Source: Maricaulis sp. (GTDB lineage Bacteria > Pseudomonadota > Alphaproteobacteria > Caulobacterales > Maricaulaceae). From it: a stretch of DNA of 64,000 nt. The notes under the pieces are model-generated. The model was not told the DNA's origin. It searched no databases and saw only the letters and a list, made by a program, of their open reading frames with translations. This document shows, one piece after another, positions 36,499 to 45,302 of the stretch. Within the stretch, counting starts at the first letter, position 1. Every line of letters starts with the position of its first letter. The stretch covers positions 186,001-250,000 of the forward strand of contig NZ_JASBRI010000022.1 in NCBI RefSeq assembly GCF_030149515.1, given 5' to 3'. A program made the position numbers and the translations under genes.

Positions 36499-37287
36499 TC
36501 AGCGGCGTGCGGCATGCACAGCGGACGACAGGCGCTTTACCAACTCTGCGGCCCCGGCAACACCACCTGAATGCATGGCGTCGACGATAGCCGAACCCAC
36601 AACGACGGCATCGGCGCACCGGGCAATGGCCGCAGCCTGGTCCGGCTCTTTGACGCCGAACCCGACAGCCACCGGGAGGCCTGAGGCCCGTTTGACGCGA
36701 TCCACCGCCTCGCCGACTTCAGTCACCGCGCCGCTGCCGGCGCCGGTAACCCCTGTCGTGGAAACGTAATAAACGAAGCCCGACGTATTGGCGACTACCG
36801 TGGCCAGCCGCCTGTCATCCGTCGTCGGCGTGGCCAGGCGGATCAGCGCTATGCCTTGCCTGCCCAGCGCCGCGCGAAGCTCATCATCCTCTTCCGGGGG
36901 AATATCGACACAGATCAGCCCGTCCACGCCGGCCTTGCCGGCCGCCTTGGCGAACTTCTCCCAGCCCATGTGATGGATCGGATTGGCATACCCCATAAGC
37001 ACGATGGGTGTTTCTTTGTCGCGCTTGCGGAACTGGGCGGCCTGGGCCAGCGTGCCCCGGAGGGTCATGCCGGCCTCAAGTGCGCGCAGCGCCGAAGCCT
37101 GGATCGCGGGACCGTCGGCCATGGGATCGGTGAAGGGCATGCCCAGCTCGATCACATCGGCCCCGGCGCCCGGCAGGGCATCGAGCAAGGCCTGGCTGTC
37201 GCCATCGCCCGCCATCATGTAGGCAACGAAGCCGGCACGGTCATAGGCAGAGAGTTCGGCAAAACGGGTAGTGAGGCGGTTGGTCAT
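36499..37287 (-). CDS. trpA: Tryptophan synthase alpha subunit
   Basis: A 262-residue TIM barrel that splits indole-3-glycerol phosphate to indole. The catalytic Glu is E47 and Asp D58 in [31 protein letters not shown] is the active-site loop. ATG at 37287 begins one base after the trpB stop, so translation is coupled. A longer frame upstream only reads through trpB. Partner of TrpB in the alpha2beta2 complex. Confidence 0.96.
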   Translation of the reverse strand: MTNRLTTRFAELSAYDRAGFVAYMMAGDGDSQALLDALPGAGADVIELGMPFTDPMADGPAIQASALRALEAGMTLRGTLAQAAQFRKRDKETPIVLMGYANPIHHMGWEKFAKAAGKAGVDGLICVDIPPEEDDELRAALGRQGIALIRLATPTTDDRRLATVVANTSGFVYYVSTTGVTGAGSGAVTEVGEAVDRVKRASGLPVAVGFGVKEPDQAAAIARCADAVVVGSAIVDAMHSGGVAGAAELVKRLSSAVHAARR

Positions 37288-37288
37288 T

Positions 37289-38521
37289 CTACAACTCCAC
37301 CCCCAGTTTCGCCGCGACCTGCGGCACGTCCTTGTCCCCACGGCCGCACATATTCATCAGGATGATCCCGTCCGACCCCAGCTCCTTCGCCAGGTCACGC
37401 ACGCGCGCCAGGGCATGAGCGGGCTCCAGCGCCGGGATGATGCCCTCCAGCCGGGTGCACAACTGGAACATTTCCAGTGCCTCGTCATCGGTGGCGGAGA
37501 CATATTCAGCACGCTTCATATCGTGCAGGAAGGCGTGTTCCGGGCCGATACCGGGATAGTCCAGGCCGGCGGAAATGGAGTGTGCGTCGATGATCTGGCC
37601 GTCATCGTCCTGCAGCAGATAGGTCCGGTTTCCGTGTAGGATGCCGGGCTTGCCGCCCTTGAGCGAGGCCGCGTGCTTGCCGGTCTCCACACCCAGGCCC
37701 GCGGCCTCGACGCCGATCAGGCGTACATCCTCGTCCTCGATGAAGGGATGGAAAAGCCCCATCGCGTTCGATCCGCCGCCGATACAGGCGACGCAGGCGT
37801 CCGGCAGGCGGCCGAGACGTTCCGTCATCTGGGCGCGGGCCTCGCGGCCGATAATGGACTGGAAGTCGCGCACCATGGCCGGATAGGGATGCGGCCCGGC
37901 GACGGTGCCGATGACATAGAATGTATCCTTCACATTCGTCACCCAGTCGCGCAGCGCCTCGTTCATGGCGTCCTTGAGTGTGCCCGTTCCCGAGGTCACC
38001 GGCACGACCTGCGCACCCAGAAGCTTCATACGGAAGACATTGGGGGCCTGGCGCTCCACGTCGGTCGCACCCATGAACACTGTGCAGGGAATCCCGAACC
38101 GGGCTGCCACCGTGGCGGTTGCGACGCCGTGCTGCCCAGCGCCGGTTTCCGCGATAATACGTGTCTTGCCCATGCGGCGGGCCAGCAGCACCTGGCCCAG
38201 GCAGTTATTGATCTTGTGGGAGCCGGTGTGGTTGAGCTCGTCGCGCTTTAGCCAGACCTGGGCGCCGCCGAATTCCTCGGTCAGGCGTTCGGCGAAATAG
38301 ACGGGGCTCGGCTTGCCGACATAATCCTTCAGGAACAGGTCCATTTCGGCCTTGAAGGCCGGATCCGACCTGGCGGCCTTGTAAGCGTCTTCCAGCTCCA
38401 GGATCAGCGGCATCAGGGTTTCGGCGACGAAACGGCCGCCATACTCGCCGAAACGTCCGCGCATGTCGGGCCAGGCAGAGAGCGCATTGGGACGGGTATT
38501 GGCCGACACGGTCTCGCTCAT
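37289..38521 (-). CDS. trpB: Tryptophan synthase beta subunit
   Basis: A 410-residue PLP enzyme that joins indole and serine. The PLP lysine is K103 in [27 protein letters not shown] and [13 protein letters not shown] bind cofactor. The start at 38521 has AAGGAGAG at the right spacing and lies 16 bases after the trpF stop. The order trpF-trpB-trpA followed by accD-folC is standard for alphaproteobacteria. Confidence 0.97.
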   Translation of the reverse strand: MSETVSANTRPNALSAWPDMRGRFGEYGGRFVAETLMPLILELEDAYKAARSDPAFKAEMDLFLKDYVGKPSPVYFAERLTEEFGGAQVWLKRDELNHTGSHKINNCLGQVLLARRMGKTRIIAETGAGQHGVATATVAARFGIPCTVFMGATDVERQAPNVFRMKLLGAQVVPVTSGTGTLKDAMNEALRDWVTNVKDTFYVIGTVAGPHPYPAMVRDFQSIIGREARAQMTERLGRLPDACVACIGGGSNAMGLFHPFIEDEDVRLIGVEAAGLGVETGKHAASLKGGKPGILHGNRTYLLQDDDGQIIDAHSISAGLDYPGIGPEHAFLHDMKRAEYVSATDDEALEMFQLCTRLEGIIPALEPAHALARVRDLAKELGSDGIILMNMCGRGDKDVPQVAAKLGVEL

Positions 38522-38537
38522 GGCACTCTCCTTCGCT

Positions 38538-39179
38538 CTAGGCCGTCTCGCCCGCCAGCGCGGCGGCGAAATCCAGCATTTTTCCGGCATCCTTGATGCC
38601 GGGCCCGGTCTCGATGCCCGACGAGACATCGACCGCTGCGGCACCCGACGCCTCGACGGCGGCAGCGACATTGGTTGCATCGAGCCCCCCGGACAAGAGC
38701 CAGGGCACGGAAATCTGCAGCGGTTTCAGCAGCGCATAATCATAGCCCATGCCGTGCCCGCCGGGCCGGTCGGCGCCTTTGGGCGGCTTGGCATCGAAAA
38801 GCAGCATGTCCGCGACCCGGTCGAAGGTCTTTGCGGCCTCCAGATCCGCAGCCGTAGCCACAGGCAAGGCCTTGATGACACCGCGCTTGGCATAGGCTCG
38901 CGCCTGCACGACGCGCTGTGGCGTCTCGCTTCCGTGCAGCTGGATCCAGTCTGGGTGCATGGCGTCACGGATGCGCGCCAGGAGATCGTCATCGGGATTG
39001 ACGGTCACCGCCACGGTCTCGCTCGAACTGGCCAGATGGGCCAGTTCTCCGGCAAGCGACGGCGAAACGCCGCGCGGACTCTTTTCAAAAATGACATAGC
39101 CCGTCCAGCGCGCCCGGGCCCGTTCGGCCGCTGCCACATCGCGTCCGGTCTTCAATCCGCAGAACTTGATATCGGTCAT
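38538..39179 (-). CDS. trpF: Phosphoribosylanthranilate isomerase
   Basis: A 213-residue TIM-barrel enzyme of tryptophan synthesis that performs the Amadori rearrangement of phosphoribosylanthranilate. The catalytic cysteine is C7 ([11 protein letters not shown]) and the Asp is in [21 protein letters not shown] and [11 protein letters not shown] are further signatures. First gene of the trp run. No leader peptide or attenuator with clustered Trp codons is visible in the 60 bases upstream. Confidence 0.95.
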   Translation of the reverse strand: MTDIKFCGLKTGRDVAAAERARARWTGYVIFEKSPRGVSPSLAGELAHLASSSETVAVTVNPDDDLLARIRDAMHPDWIQLHGSETPQRVVQARAYAKRGVIKALPVATAADLEAAKTFDRVADMLLFDAKPPKGADRPGGHGMGYDYALLKPLQISVPWLLSGGLDATNVAAAVEASGAAAVDVSSGIETGPGIKDAGKMLDFAAALAGETA

Positions 39180-39239
39180 CCGATACCGGTTAAACGCTTG
39201 CCGCGCAGGAGAAAAGGGGAGAATTGCCGGCAGCCGGAA

Positions 39240-39265
39240 CCGGGCCGGTCATATGACCGGCCCGG
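39240..39265. terminator. Perfect 26-base palindrome downstream of the PI-PLC gene
   Basis: CCGGGCCGGTCAT directly followed by its reverse complement. It lies 12 bases after the PI-PLC stop and about 60 bases upstream of trpF. It has no T-tract, so it could be a weak terminator, or an operator for the trp genes. Confidence 0.5.
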
Positions 39266-39277
39266 CCGGGGGTCGGA

Positions 39278-40714
39278 CTACAACTCGTCGTGACCGATCA
39301 CGTTGAACGGGTTTTCATAGCCCGAATAATTGTGGTTGGACGAGATGATGAACTGGACGATGTCCATCCAGCCATAGGTGTCCGTGTTATATTTTTCGAA
39401 CTGGTAGTCGAACAGTGTCCAGCCGAACTGGGCCGGCCGATTGGCTGCGGAATTGGCGCCGAAGTAGGACAGGAGGTCGCCCATTATGTAGACGCCGATC
39501 ACACCGTACCAGGTGGCGCTGGCATAATTCAGGACCGCATCGTAATTCGCCTTCTTCCCGAAAGCCGAAGTGACCAGATTGGTCTTGACGCCATTGGCAC
39601 CGAAGGTTGGCAGACCCTTGTACTGGTCCTGGACGTAGACGGAGAAATTGCGGTTCGAATTGCCATAGGCAGCGCTGCCGCTTGTATTGTCGCTCCAGCC
39701 GATCGGCACACCCAGCCGCAGATCGCTGTTGATACGATTGTAGAGCACGATCTTCGAACGCACCGAACCCAGCGTCTGCATGTCGCTCGACGAGGTAACC
39801 GGATAGGCCGAAAGAACATCGGCCAGCGCGTTAAGTACATTCGTGGAATCGCCATTGTAGCCATTCCAGTCATCAACCTTCAGCGTCATCACCACCATTT
39901 CGGAGGTGTTGGAGGCAAGGAAGGTCTTGCACTCGTCCATCAGCGACGTGAAGGACTGGTATTCGTTAACCCCTGTCGAGCTGCCCAGGTCTCCGTGGCA
40001 AGTCACGAAGGAGTAGGTACTGCCCGTCTTCTGCACCTTGAGCCGGACGTCGAGCAGGCGGACCCCGCCATTCAGCTGATCCGTTATGGAGAAGCGGTGA
40101 CAGGCATAGGGCGTATGGATGGTCGTGTTGATTGCAGCGGAGTCGTGCGTGCCCGGCAGGTTGATATTGCCCAGGGGCAGCGAGTCGTCGATTGACTGCA
40201 ACCAGTTGGACGCGCTCGTATCCGTCGTGTGCAGGTCGACGATGGCATAGCGCATGAAGACCTTGGAATTACCCCCGATCAGCTTCAGCACGATCTCATT
40301 GTCCCCGGCCTTCAGCATGCTCGCCGGCACCGACCAGACCATGTCGTAGAAGCTGGTGATATGCGGATCGAAGCCCGTCACCAGAAGCTGGCCATTGACG
40401 GTGATGGAGATCGGACAATTTGTCGTGCCGTTCACAATGGAGCTGCACAACTGGAAGATCAGATTGACGCCCTGTTGCTGGTCCAGCTTCAGATTGAACT
40501 TGAAGAAGCCGTCGACGTAATTGATCGACCAGCAGGTATAGGTCGGATTGTAGTCGCAGCCCTGATACAGCGGCAAGGAGTAGTTCGCGGTCCGCGCCGG
40601 GTCGGGACGGGTGAAGTCGATGGTCTGCTTGAGCGCGGCTGTCGTCGCCGCGGGGCGAGCTTGTTGCGCCGACCGCTTTGTCGCGACCGGTGCATCGGGC
40701 GTTTTGAGAGACAT
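39278..40714 (-). CDS. Phosphatidylinositol-specific phospholipase C-type (PI-PLC X) phosphodiesterase with N-terminal beta domain
   Basis: A 478-residue protein. Residues 160-330 contain PI-PLC X motifs: INLPGTHDSAAI with catalytic H190, GVRLLDVRLKV, and FVTCHGDLGSS with second catalytic H240. The first 150 residues (NYSLPLYQGCDYNPTYTCWSINYVDGFF and TVNGQLLVTGFDPH) look like a beta-sandwich, with no named family. The ending (LFDYQFEKYNTDTYGWMDIVQFII) is unfamiliar. There is no signal peptide, yet several cysteines. The predicted reaction is cleavage of phosphatidylinositol or its glycan-linked forms by an intramolecular transfer. The start at 40714 has CAGGA. It is more Asn/Ser/Thr-rich than its neighbours, suggesting later acquisition. 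Confidence 0.8.
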   Translation of the reverse strand: MSLKTPDAPVATKRSAQQARPAATTAALKQTIDFTRPDPARTANYSLPLYQGCDYNPTYTCWSINYVDGFFKFNLKLDQQQGVNLIFQLCSSIVNGTTNCPISITVNGQLLVTGFDPHITSFYDMVWSVPASMLKAGDNEIVLKLIGGNSKVFMRYAIVDLHTTDTSASNWLQSIDDSLPLGNINLPGTHDSAAINTTIHTPYACHRFSITDQLNGGVRLLDVRLKVQKTGSTYSFVTCHGDLGSSTGVNEYQSFTSLMDECKTFLASNTSEMVVMTLKVDDWNGYNGDSTNVLNALADVLSAYPVTSSSDMQTLGSVRSKIVLYNRINSDLRLGVPIGWSDNTSGSAAYGNSNRNFSVYVQDQYKGLPTFGANGVKTNLVTSAFGKKANYDAVLNYASATWYGVIGVYIMGDLLSYFGANSAANRPAQFGWTLFDYQFEKYNTDTYGWMDIVQFIISSNHNYSGYENPFNVIGHDEL

Positions 40715-40986
40715 GGCAGATATCCTGGGATGAGTGTGATCGATCGGCCGCGCTAGCACGGCCGGCAGATTGCATTTGGAACTCACTCGATTTCGAACTG
40801 GCTGCGACCCGCCCGTGTGTTCTGCCGCATCCTTTAAAGCGGGTGTCATGTGCGGGTCGGGAGCGCCAGTCAGTACGCGCTTTGCGCAGCGTGTTTCTAG
40901 CCTATTACTTAAGGTTCGTCCAGAGCATAAATATAACTAGACCGTGTTGTGCCAAACGCATGGAGAGCGCGGCATGGCACAGCGCC

Positions 40987-41925
40987 TTATGGGCTTTCGA
41001 CGGTTCGCTGGGCGGGGCCGTCCCGGTTGAGGCAGAACGCCATTGGCTGAAACAGCATCCATTCGACGAATGCTTTGATCTTCGGTTCGACGGCCCGCGT
41101 CTTGTCGAAGACGAGATAGTGCGAATGCGTGTGCGGGGATTCATGTTCGAAAGGCTGCAACAGGCCGCCGGCCGCGAGCTGTTCGGCGAAGTATATCGGC
41201 GTGACCATCACCGCAGCATCTCCGGCAGCGATGGCCGCCGACACCTCCATCGTCTGGGTTTCCAGCTCCAGGGCCGGACGTTCCGGCAGACGGGCAGGGT
41301 CGACCCCACATTCCTCCATCCAGGCACTCCACCAGTGCATGGGCCCGAACAGGCGCAGGCGCAGAAGATCTTCCGGCTTTTCGAACGGACCGAACCGGAC
41401 GGCTGCCTGGGCCGGCACAAGCGGCGCGGTCTTGTCGTCAAAAAGGTGACGCGCCTCCAGGCCCGGCCAGTATCCCCGGCCCATACGGATGCCGATATCC
41501 GCGTCGCCGGCGCGGATGTCGACCAATTCGGACCGGCTGTCGATCCGCACGGCCAGATGCGGGTGATCGATCTGGAAGCTGCCGATCCGCGGGACCAGCC
41601 AGTTCGAACAGAATGTCGGCAGGGCGGTGATGGTCAGCACGCTGTCCCGGTCCTCACGCACATCGCGGAACGTGCGTTCGAGCAGGCGGAAGGCCTCGGA
41701 TGTCCCCCGGGCCAGTTGTGCGCCACGTACGGTCAGTTCGACGTGGCGGGCCTTGCGTTCGAACAGCGCGAAGCCGAGCCGGTCCTCAAGCAGCTTGACT
41801 TGATAACTCACGGCGGCCTGGGTCATGCCAAGCGCCTCGCCGGTACGCGTGAAATTGCCCAGACGCGCTGCGGCCTCGAAGACGCGGATAGCATTGACCG
41901 GGGGCAGGGAAGCGAAATTATCCAT
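40987..41925 (-). CDS. LysR-family regulator, GcvA-like
   Basis: A 312-residue LysR protein. The start LPPVNAIRVFEAAARLGNFTRTGEALGMTQAAVSYQVKLLEDRLG is very like GcvA and AmpR-type regulators; the effector domain includes WLVPRIGSFQIDHPHLAVRIDSR and ADIGIRMGRGYWPGLEARHL. A plausible LysR-type box (ATAA-N7-TTAT, 41924-41938) overlaps its start codon, and a short ORF is divergent. Its target genes are not evident; the nearby PI-PLC gene is downstream on the same strand 270 bases away. Confidence 0.93.
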   Translation of the reverse strand: MDNFASLPPVNAIRVFEAAARLGNFTRTGEALGMTQAAVSYQVKLLEDRLGFALFERKARHVELTVRGAQLARGTSEAFRLLERTFRDVREDRDSVLTITALPTFCSNWLVPRIGSFQIDHPHLAVRIDSRSELVDIRAGDADIGIRMGRGYWPGLEARHLFDDKTAPLVPAQAAVRFGPFEKPEDLLRLRLFGPMHWWSAWMEECGVDPARLPERPALELETQTMEVSAAIAAGDAAVMVTPIYFAEQLAAGGLLQPFEHESPHTHSHYLVFDKTRAVEPKIKAFVEWMLFQPMAFCLNRDGPAQRTVESP

Positions 41926-42015
41926 AAGCGGTATTTATCAAAGACCCTTGAGAACGCGTTGGTCAAGACTGCCCTGACCCGCTACATCCCGGTCGTGCTT
42001 ATGACGGAGGCCGCC

Positions 42016-42168
42016 ATGACCCTGGTCGAACTGATGATCGAAAGAACCCCTCCCCGCGTCACCGGAGCAGCAGGTGATCGCTGGCTTGTCGACAAGTCCT
42101 GGCTGGGCTGGCTTGTCCGGACCTTCGGCTGGCTGGAAGGCAGGACCGACTGGAACCGGAAAGCTTGA
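42016..42168 (+). CDS. Small 50-residue ORF divergent from the GcvA-like gene
   Basis: MTLVELMIERTPPRVTGAAG starts a 50-residue ORF with a strong CGGAGG five bases upstream of the ATG; a second in-frame ATG at 42001 is the alternative. The C-terminal half is aromatic and basic (WLVDKSWLGWLVRTFGWLEG), which could be amphipathic. Divergent placement opposite a LysR gene suggests regulation by it. No family recognised; it could be non-coding. Confidence 0.5.
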   Translation: MTLVELMIERTPPRVTGAAGDRWLVDKSWLGWLVRTFGWLEGRTDWNRKA

Positions 42169-42292
42169 GGGCAACAGTCGTGCCCGATGCCGATGGGTGC
42201 GGCTGCAGGTGTGGCGGACCGGCGCCGTGCTGCCGATGACCGGTGCCGGTCCTGCCACGCCGACCCGGGCAGACGACAAGGCGAACAAAAGG

Positions 42293-42325
42293 AAAGGGCC
42301 CGTCAGCACACTGCCCGGGCCCTTT
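42293..42325 (-). terminator. Terminator after ihfB
   Basis: AAAGGGCCCG / CGGGCCCTTT with a 13-base loop; on the minus strand it is followed by CCTTTTGTT. It may also serve the small convergent ORF, where CTCTTT follows on the plus strand. Confidence 0.8.
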
Positions 42326-42348
42326 CTCTTTCGCACGATTGCGAACGG

Positions 42349-42657
42349 TTATTCGACGAGTTCCGGAACGGTTTCCCGCGATGCGTCCACGCGTTCGCGC
42401 AACTCCTTGCCGGTCTTGAAGAAAGGCACATGCTTTTCCTTGACGGCAACGCTTTCGCCGGTCCGCGGATTGCGTCCGATACGGGCGGGGCGGCGGCGCA
42501 CCGAGAAGGCACCGAAGCCGCGGAGCTCAACCCTGTCCCCGCGGGCAAGGGCATCGGTGATACCGTCAAGGACCGTGTTGACCACACGCTCGACATCGCG
42601 GTGGTAGAGGTGGGGATTGGCCTCCGCCAACTTGTCGATCAATTCCGATTTGATCAT
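42349..42657 (-). CDS. ihfB: Integration host factor subunit beta
   Basis: A 102-residue HU/IHF protein. [17 protein letters not shown] is the usual start; [26 protein letters not shown] contains the beta arm and the signature RNPRTG. With IHF alpha it bends DNA at specific sites for transcription and recombination. GGAGG lies upstream. The downstream hairpin ends a likely aroA-cmk-rpsA-ihfB group, though rpsA has its own terminator. Confidence 0.95.
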   Translation of the reverse strand: MIKSELIDKLAEANPHLYHRDVERVVNTVLDGITDALARGDRVELRGFGAFSVRRRPARIGRNPRTGESVAVKEKHVPFFKTGKELRERVDASRETVPELVE

Positions 42658-42722
42658 GCTAAACCTCCGCGCGGGAAAGCCTGATCCTTACGTCTGCTGC
42701 TGCGGCCGTCAATGCGCACGGA

Positions 42723-42755
42723 CAAAAAAACGGCCGGAGCGTGAGCTCCGGCCGT
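42723..42755 (-). terminator. Terminator after rpsA
   Basis: ACGGCCGGAGC / GCTCCGGCCGT with a GTGA loop, followed on the minus strand by seven T residues. It lies between rpsA and ihfB, so ihfB probably also has its own promoter or depends on read-through. Confidence 0.92.
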
Positions 42756-42786
42756 CTTCTGTCTGTATGTAAGGGGATGGAGACGA

Positions 42787-44493
42787 CTAGTTGTCGTCCT
42801 TCTCCTCTTCCTTCTCGCGCAGTGCGGCGCCGAGAATGTCGCCGAGCGACGCGCCGGCGTCGGACGAACCGTACTGTTCGACGGCCTCACGCTCCTCGGA
42901 AATCTCCAGCGCCTTGATGGACAGGGAGATGCGGCGCGATGCCTTGTCGATATTGGTGACGCGGGCGTCGACCTTGTCGCCGACCGCGAAACGCTCCGGA
43001 CGCTGTTCCGCGCGATCGCGGGACAGGTCGGACTTGCGGATGAAGGACTTCATCGAACCGTCTTCGCCGAAGGAGACCTCGATACCGCCCGAGGTGACCT
43101 CGGTGACGGTGCAGGTCACCGTATCGCCACGGCCCACGCCGGACGAATCCATCGGATCGCCGCCGAGCTGCTTGATGCCCAGGGAGACGCGCTCTTTCTC
43201 GACGTCGACATCGAGCACCTTGGCCTCGACGACATCGCCCTTCTTGAATTCCTCGATGGCCTGCTCGCCCGACTTCTCCCAGGAGATGTCGGAGAGATGG
43301 ACCATGCCGTCGATATCGCCGTCGAGACCGACGAACAGACCGAACTCGGTGATGTTCTTGATCTCGCCCTTGATCGACGATCCGGACGGATGGGTTTCCG
43401 CGAAGACTTCCCAGGGATTGCGCTGGGTCTGCTTGACACCCAGGGAGATGCGGCGCTTTTCGGCATCGACGTCCAGCACCATGACTTCGACTTCCTGCGA
43501 GGTCGACAGGATTTTGCCCGGATGGACGTTCTTCTTGGTCCAGGACATTTCGGAAACGTGGACGAGGCCTTCAACGCCCTCTTCCAGTTCCACGAAGGCA
43601 CCATATTCGGCGATATTGGTGACACGGCCCTTGAAAACGGCGCCAACCGGGTATTTGGCGCCCACGCCTTCCCACGGATCCGACATCAGCTGCTTCATGC
43701 CGAGCGAGATGCGCTGTGTGTCCTTGTTGATCTTGATGATCTGGACTTTGACGGTCTGGCCGACTTCCACCACTTCGGACGGGTGGCCGACGCGGCTCCA
43801 GGACATGTCAGTGACGTGCAGCAGACCGTCGATCCCGCCCAGGTCCACGAACGCACCGTAATCGGTGATGTTCTTGACCACGCCTTCGCGGGTCTCGCCC
43901 TCGGCCAGCTGACCGACGAGTTCGGCACGCTGTTCGGCGCGGCTTTCTTCCAGCACGGCGCGGCGCGAAACCACGATATTGCCGCGCGGACGGTCCATCT
44001 TCAGGATCGCGAAGGGCTGTTCCTGATTCATCAGCGGACCGACATCGCGCACCGGGCGGATATCCACCTGGGAGCCCGGCAGGAAGGCCGAGGCGCCGCC
44101 CAGGTCCACCGTGAACCCGCCCTTGACGCGGCCCACGATGGCGCCGTTGACGGGCTCCTTTTTCTCGAAGGACTTCTCGAGACGATCCCAGCTTTCCTCG
44201 CGGCGGGCTTTGTCGCGCGACAGGATGGCATCGCCGAGCGCGTTTTCGATGCGCTCCAGGTAAACTTCGACTTCGTCACCCACTTTGGGGGCTTCCGAGC
44301 CCGGGCCCGTGAACTCGCGCAGCGGGATCCGGCCTTCGGTCTTCAGGCCGACATCGACCACCACGAAATCGTTTTCGATCGCGGTCACGGAACCTTTGAC
44401 GACCTGGCCTTCCGCCAGATCTCGTCCGGCGAGACTCGCTTCGAGCATGGCGGCAAAATCATCGGTCGTCGGGGTGAGGGATTCGTTAGACAT
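42787..44493 (-). CDS. rpsA: 30S ribosomal protein S1
   Basis: A 568-residue S1 protein with six S1 RNA-binding repeats. The repeat core VVDVGLKTEGRIPLREF, NITDYGAFVDLGGIDGLLHVTDMSW, NIAEYGAFVELEEGVEGLVHVSEMSW and NITEFGLFVGLDGDIDGMVHLSDISW is easy to see. It binds mRNA and helps initiation on weak Shine-Dalgarno sites. The ATG at 44493 (MSNESLTPTTDDF) is the conserved start; the open frame upstream is non-conserved. Acidic/lysine tail REKEEEKDDN. Confidence 0.97.
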   Translation of the reverse strand: MSNESLTPTTDDFAAMLEASLAGRDLAEGQVVKGSVTAIENDFVVVDVGLKTEGRIPLREFTGPGSEAPKVGDEVEVYLERIENALGDAILSRDKARREESWDRLEKSFEKKEPVNGAIVGRVKGGFTVDLGGASAFLPGSQVDIRPVRDVGPLMNQEQPFAILKMDRPRGNIVVSRRAVLEESRAEQRAELVGQLAEGETREGVVKNITDYGAFVDLGGIDGLLHVTDMSWSRVGHPSEVVEVGQTVKVQIIKINKDTQRISLGMKQLMSDPWEGVGAKYPVGAVFKGRVTNIAEYGAFVELEEGVEGLVHVSEMSWTKKNVHPGKILSTSQEVEVMVLDVDAEKRRISLGVKQTQRNPWEVFAETHPSGSSIKGEIKNITEFGLFVGLDGDIDGMVHLSDISWEKSGEQAIEEFKKGDVVEAKVLDVDVEKERVSLGIKQLGGDPMDSSGVGRGDTVTCTVTEVTSGGIEVSFGEDGSMKSFIRKSDLSRDRAEQRPERFAVGDKVDARVTNIDKASRRISLSIKALEISEEREAVEQYGSSDAGASLGDILGAALREKEEEKDDN

Positions 44494-44674
44494 GTTAAAG
44501 GGTTGCTCCAATGCGGCGAACGCTTCGAACTGTGCTTTCGCGGCCACCGCGTAGCCGTTTCCGGCCGGTTGGTCGTTGTACAAATGGGCGCCAGCCAAGG
44601 CCGCGACATCGGATCGATATTGCGGTGACGGCATCTGGAACGCCCGGCTTCTTGTTGCTCTAGCGTCGGAAGTG

Positions 44675-45301
44675 TCACGCCTTTTGGCGCTTTTCCACAA
44701 TGCGGATCGCTGTTGCAACGGCCGCGTCTATACTCAAGGAAGACGTATCAAGCAAGATCGCGTCGTCCGCCGGACGCATCGGCGCATCGCTGCGCCCGGC
44801 ATCCCGGCGGTCCCGTTCGCGGGTCTGTTCCAGCATTGCGTCAAAGCTGAGCGTCTCGCCGCTCGCGGTCAATTCCGCCCAGCGGCGGCGGGCCCGTGTC
44901 TCCGGATCGGCGGTCACGAACAGCTTTACGTCCGCATCCGGGCAGATCACCGTTCCGATATCCCGGCCGTCGAGAATGGCGCCGCCCGGCTGCGTTGCAA
45001 AGGCACGCTGCACCTCGAACAGGGCGTCACGCACGGCCGGAATCGCCGCGATTTTTGACGCCATGGCCCCGGCCTGTGCCGTGCGTATGCGAGCTTCGTC
45101 GATCGCCGAGACATCGAGGTCGCGGGCCAGCGCCGCACAGGCGGTGTGGTCCTCCGGGGACACGCCGGCATCAAGCACCGCCACGCCGGTGGCGCGATAT
45201 AGCGAGCCCGTGTCCAGATGGGGCAGGGACAAGTGCGCGGCCAGCGCCTTTGCGATCGTGCCCTTGCCTGAGGCCATGGGTCCGTCGACGGCGATGATCA
45301 T
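44675..45301 (-). CDS. cmk: Cytidylate kinase
   Basis: A 208-residue CMP kinase. Walker A is GPMASGKGTIA at residues 7-17; LDTGSLYRATG, ILDGRDIGTVICPDADVK and the RDRRDAGRSDAPM lid region are conserved. It makes CDP/dCDP. The start lies one base after the aroA stop. The conserved aroA-cmk-rpsA order links it to the ribosomal protein gene. Confidence 0.97.
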   Translation of the reverse strand: MIIAVDGPMASGKGTIAKALAAHLSLPHLDTGSLYRATGVAVLDAGVSPEDHTACAALARDLDVSAIDEARIRTAQAGAMASKIAAIPAVRDALFEVQRAFATQPGGAILDGRDIGTVICPDADVKLFVTADPETRARRRWAELTASGETLSFDAMLEQTRERDRRDAGRSDAPMRPADDAILLDTSSLSIDAAVATAIRIVEKRQKA

Positions 45302-45302
45302 C

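Noticed and set aside
39181-39290. A trp leader peptide and attenuator
   Set aside because: No short ORF with consecutive Trp codons and no alternative hairpins precede trpF; only the 26-base palindrome is present.
40843-42168. A 441-codon plus-strand ORF ending with the small 50-residue ORF
   Set aside because: Most of it is antisense to the GcvA-like gene; only the last 50 codons after 42016 have a ribosome-binding site and are kept as a separate feature.
43297-44628. A 443-codon plus-strand ORF
   Set aside because: Antisense to rpsA; the repeated S1 domains produce a repetitive shadow that is rich in His, Asp and Phe.
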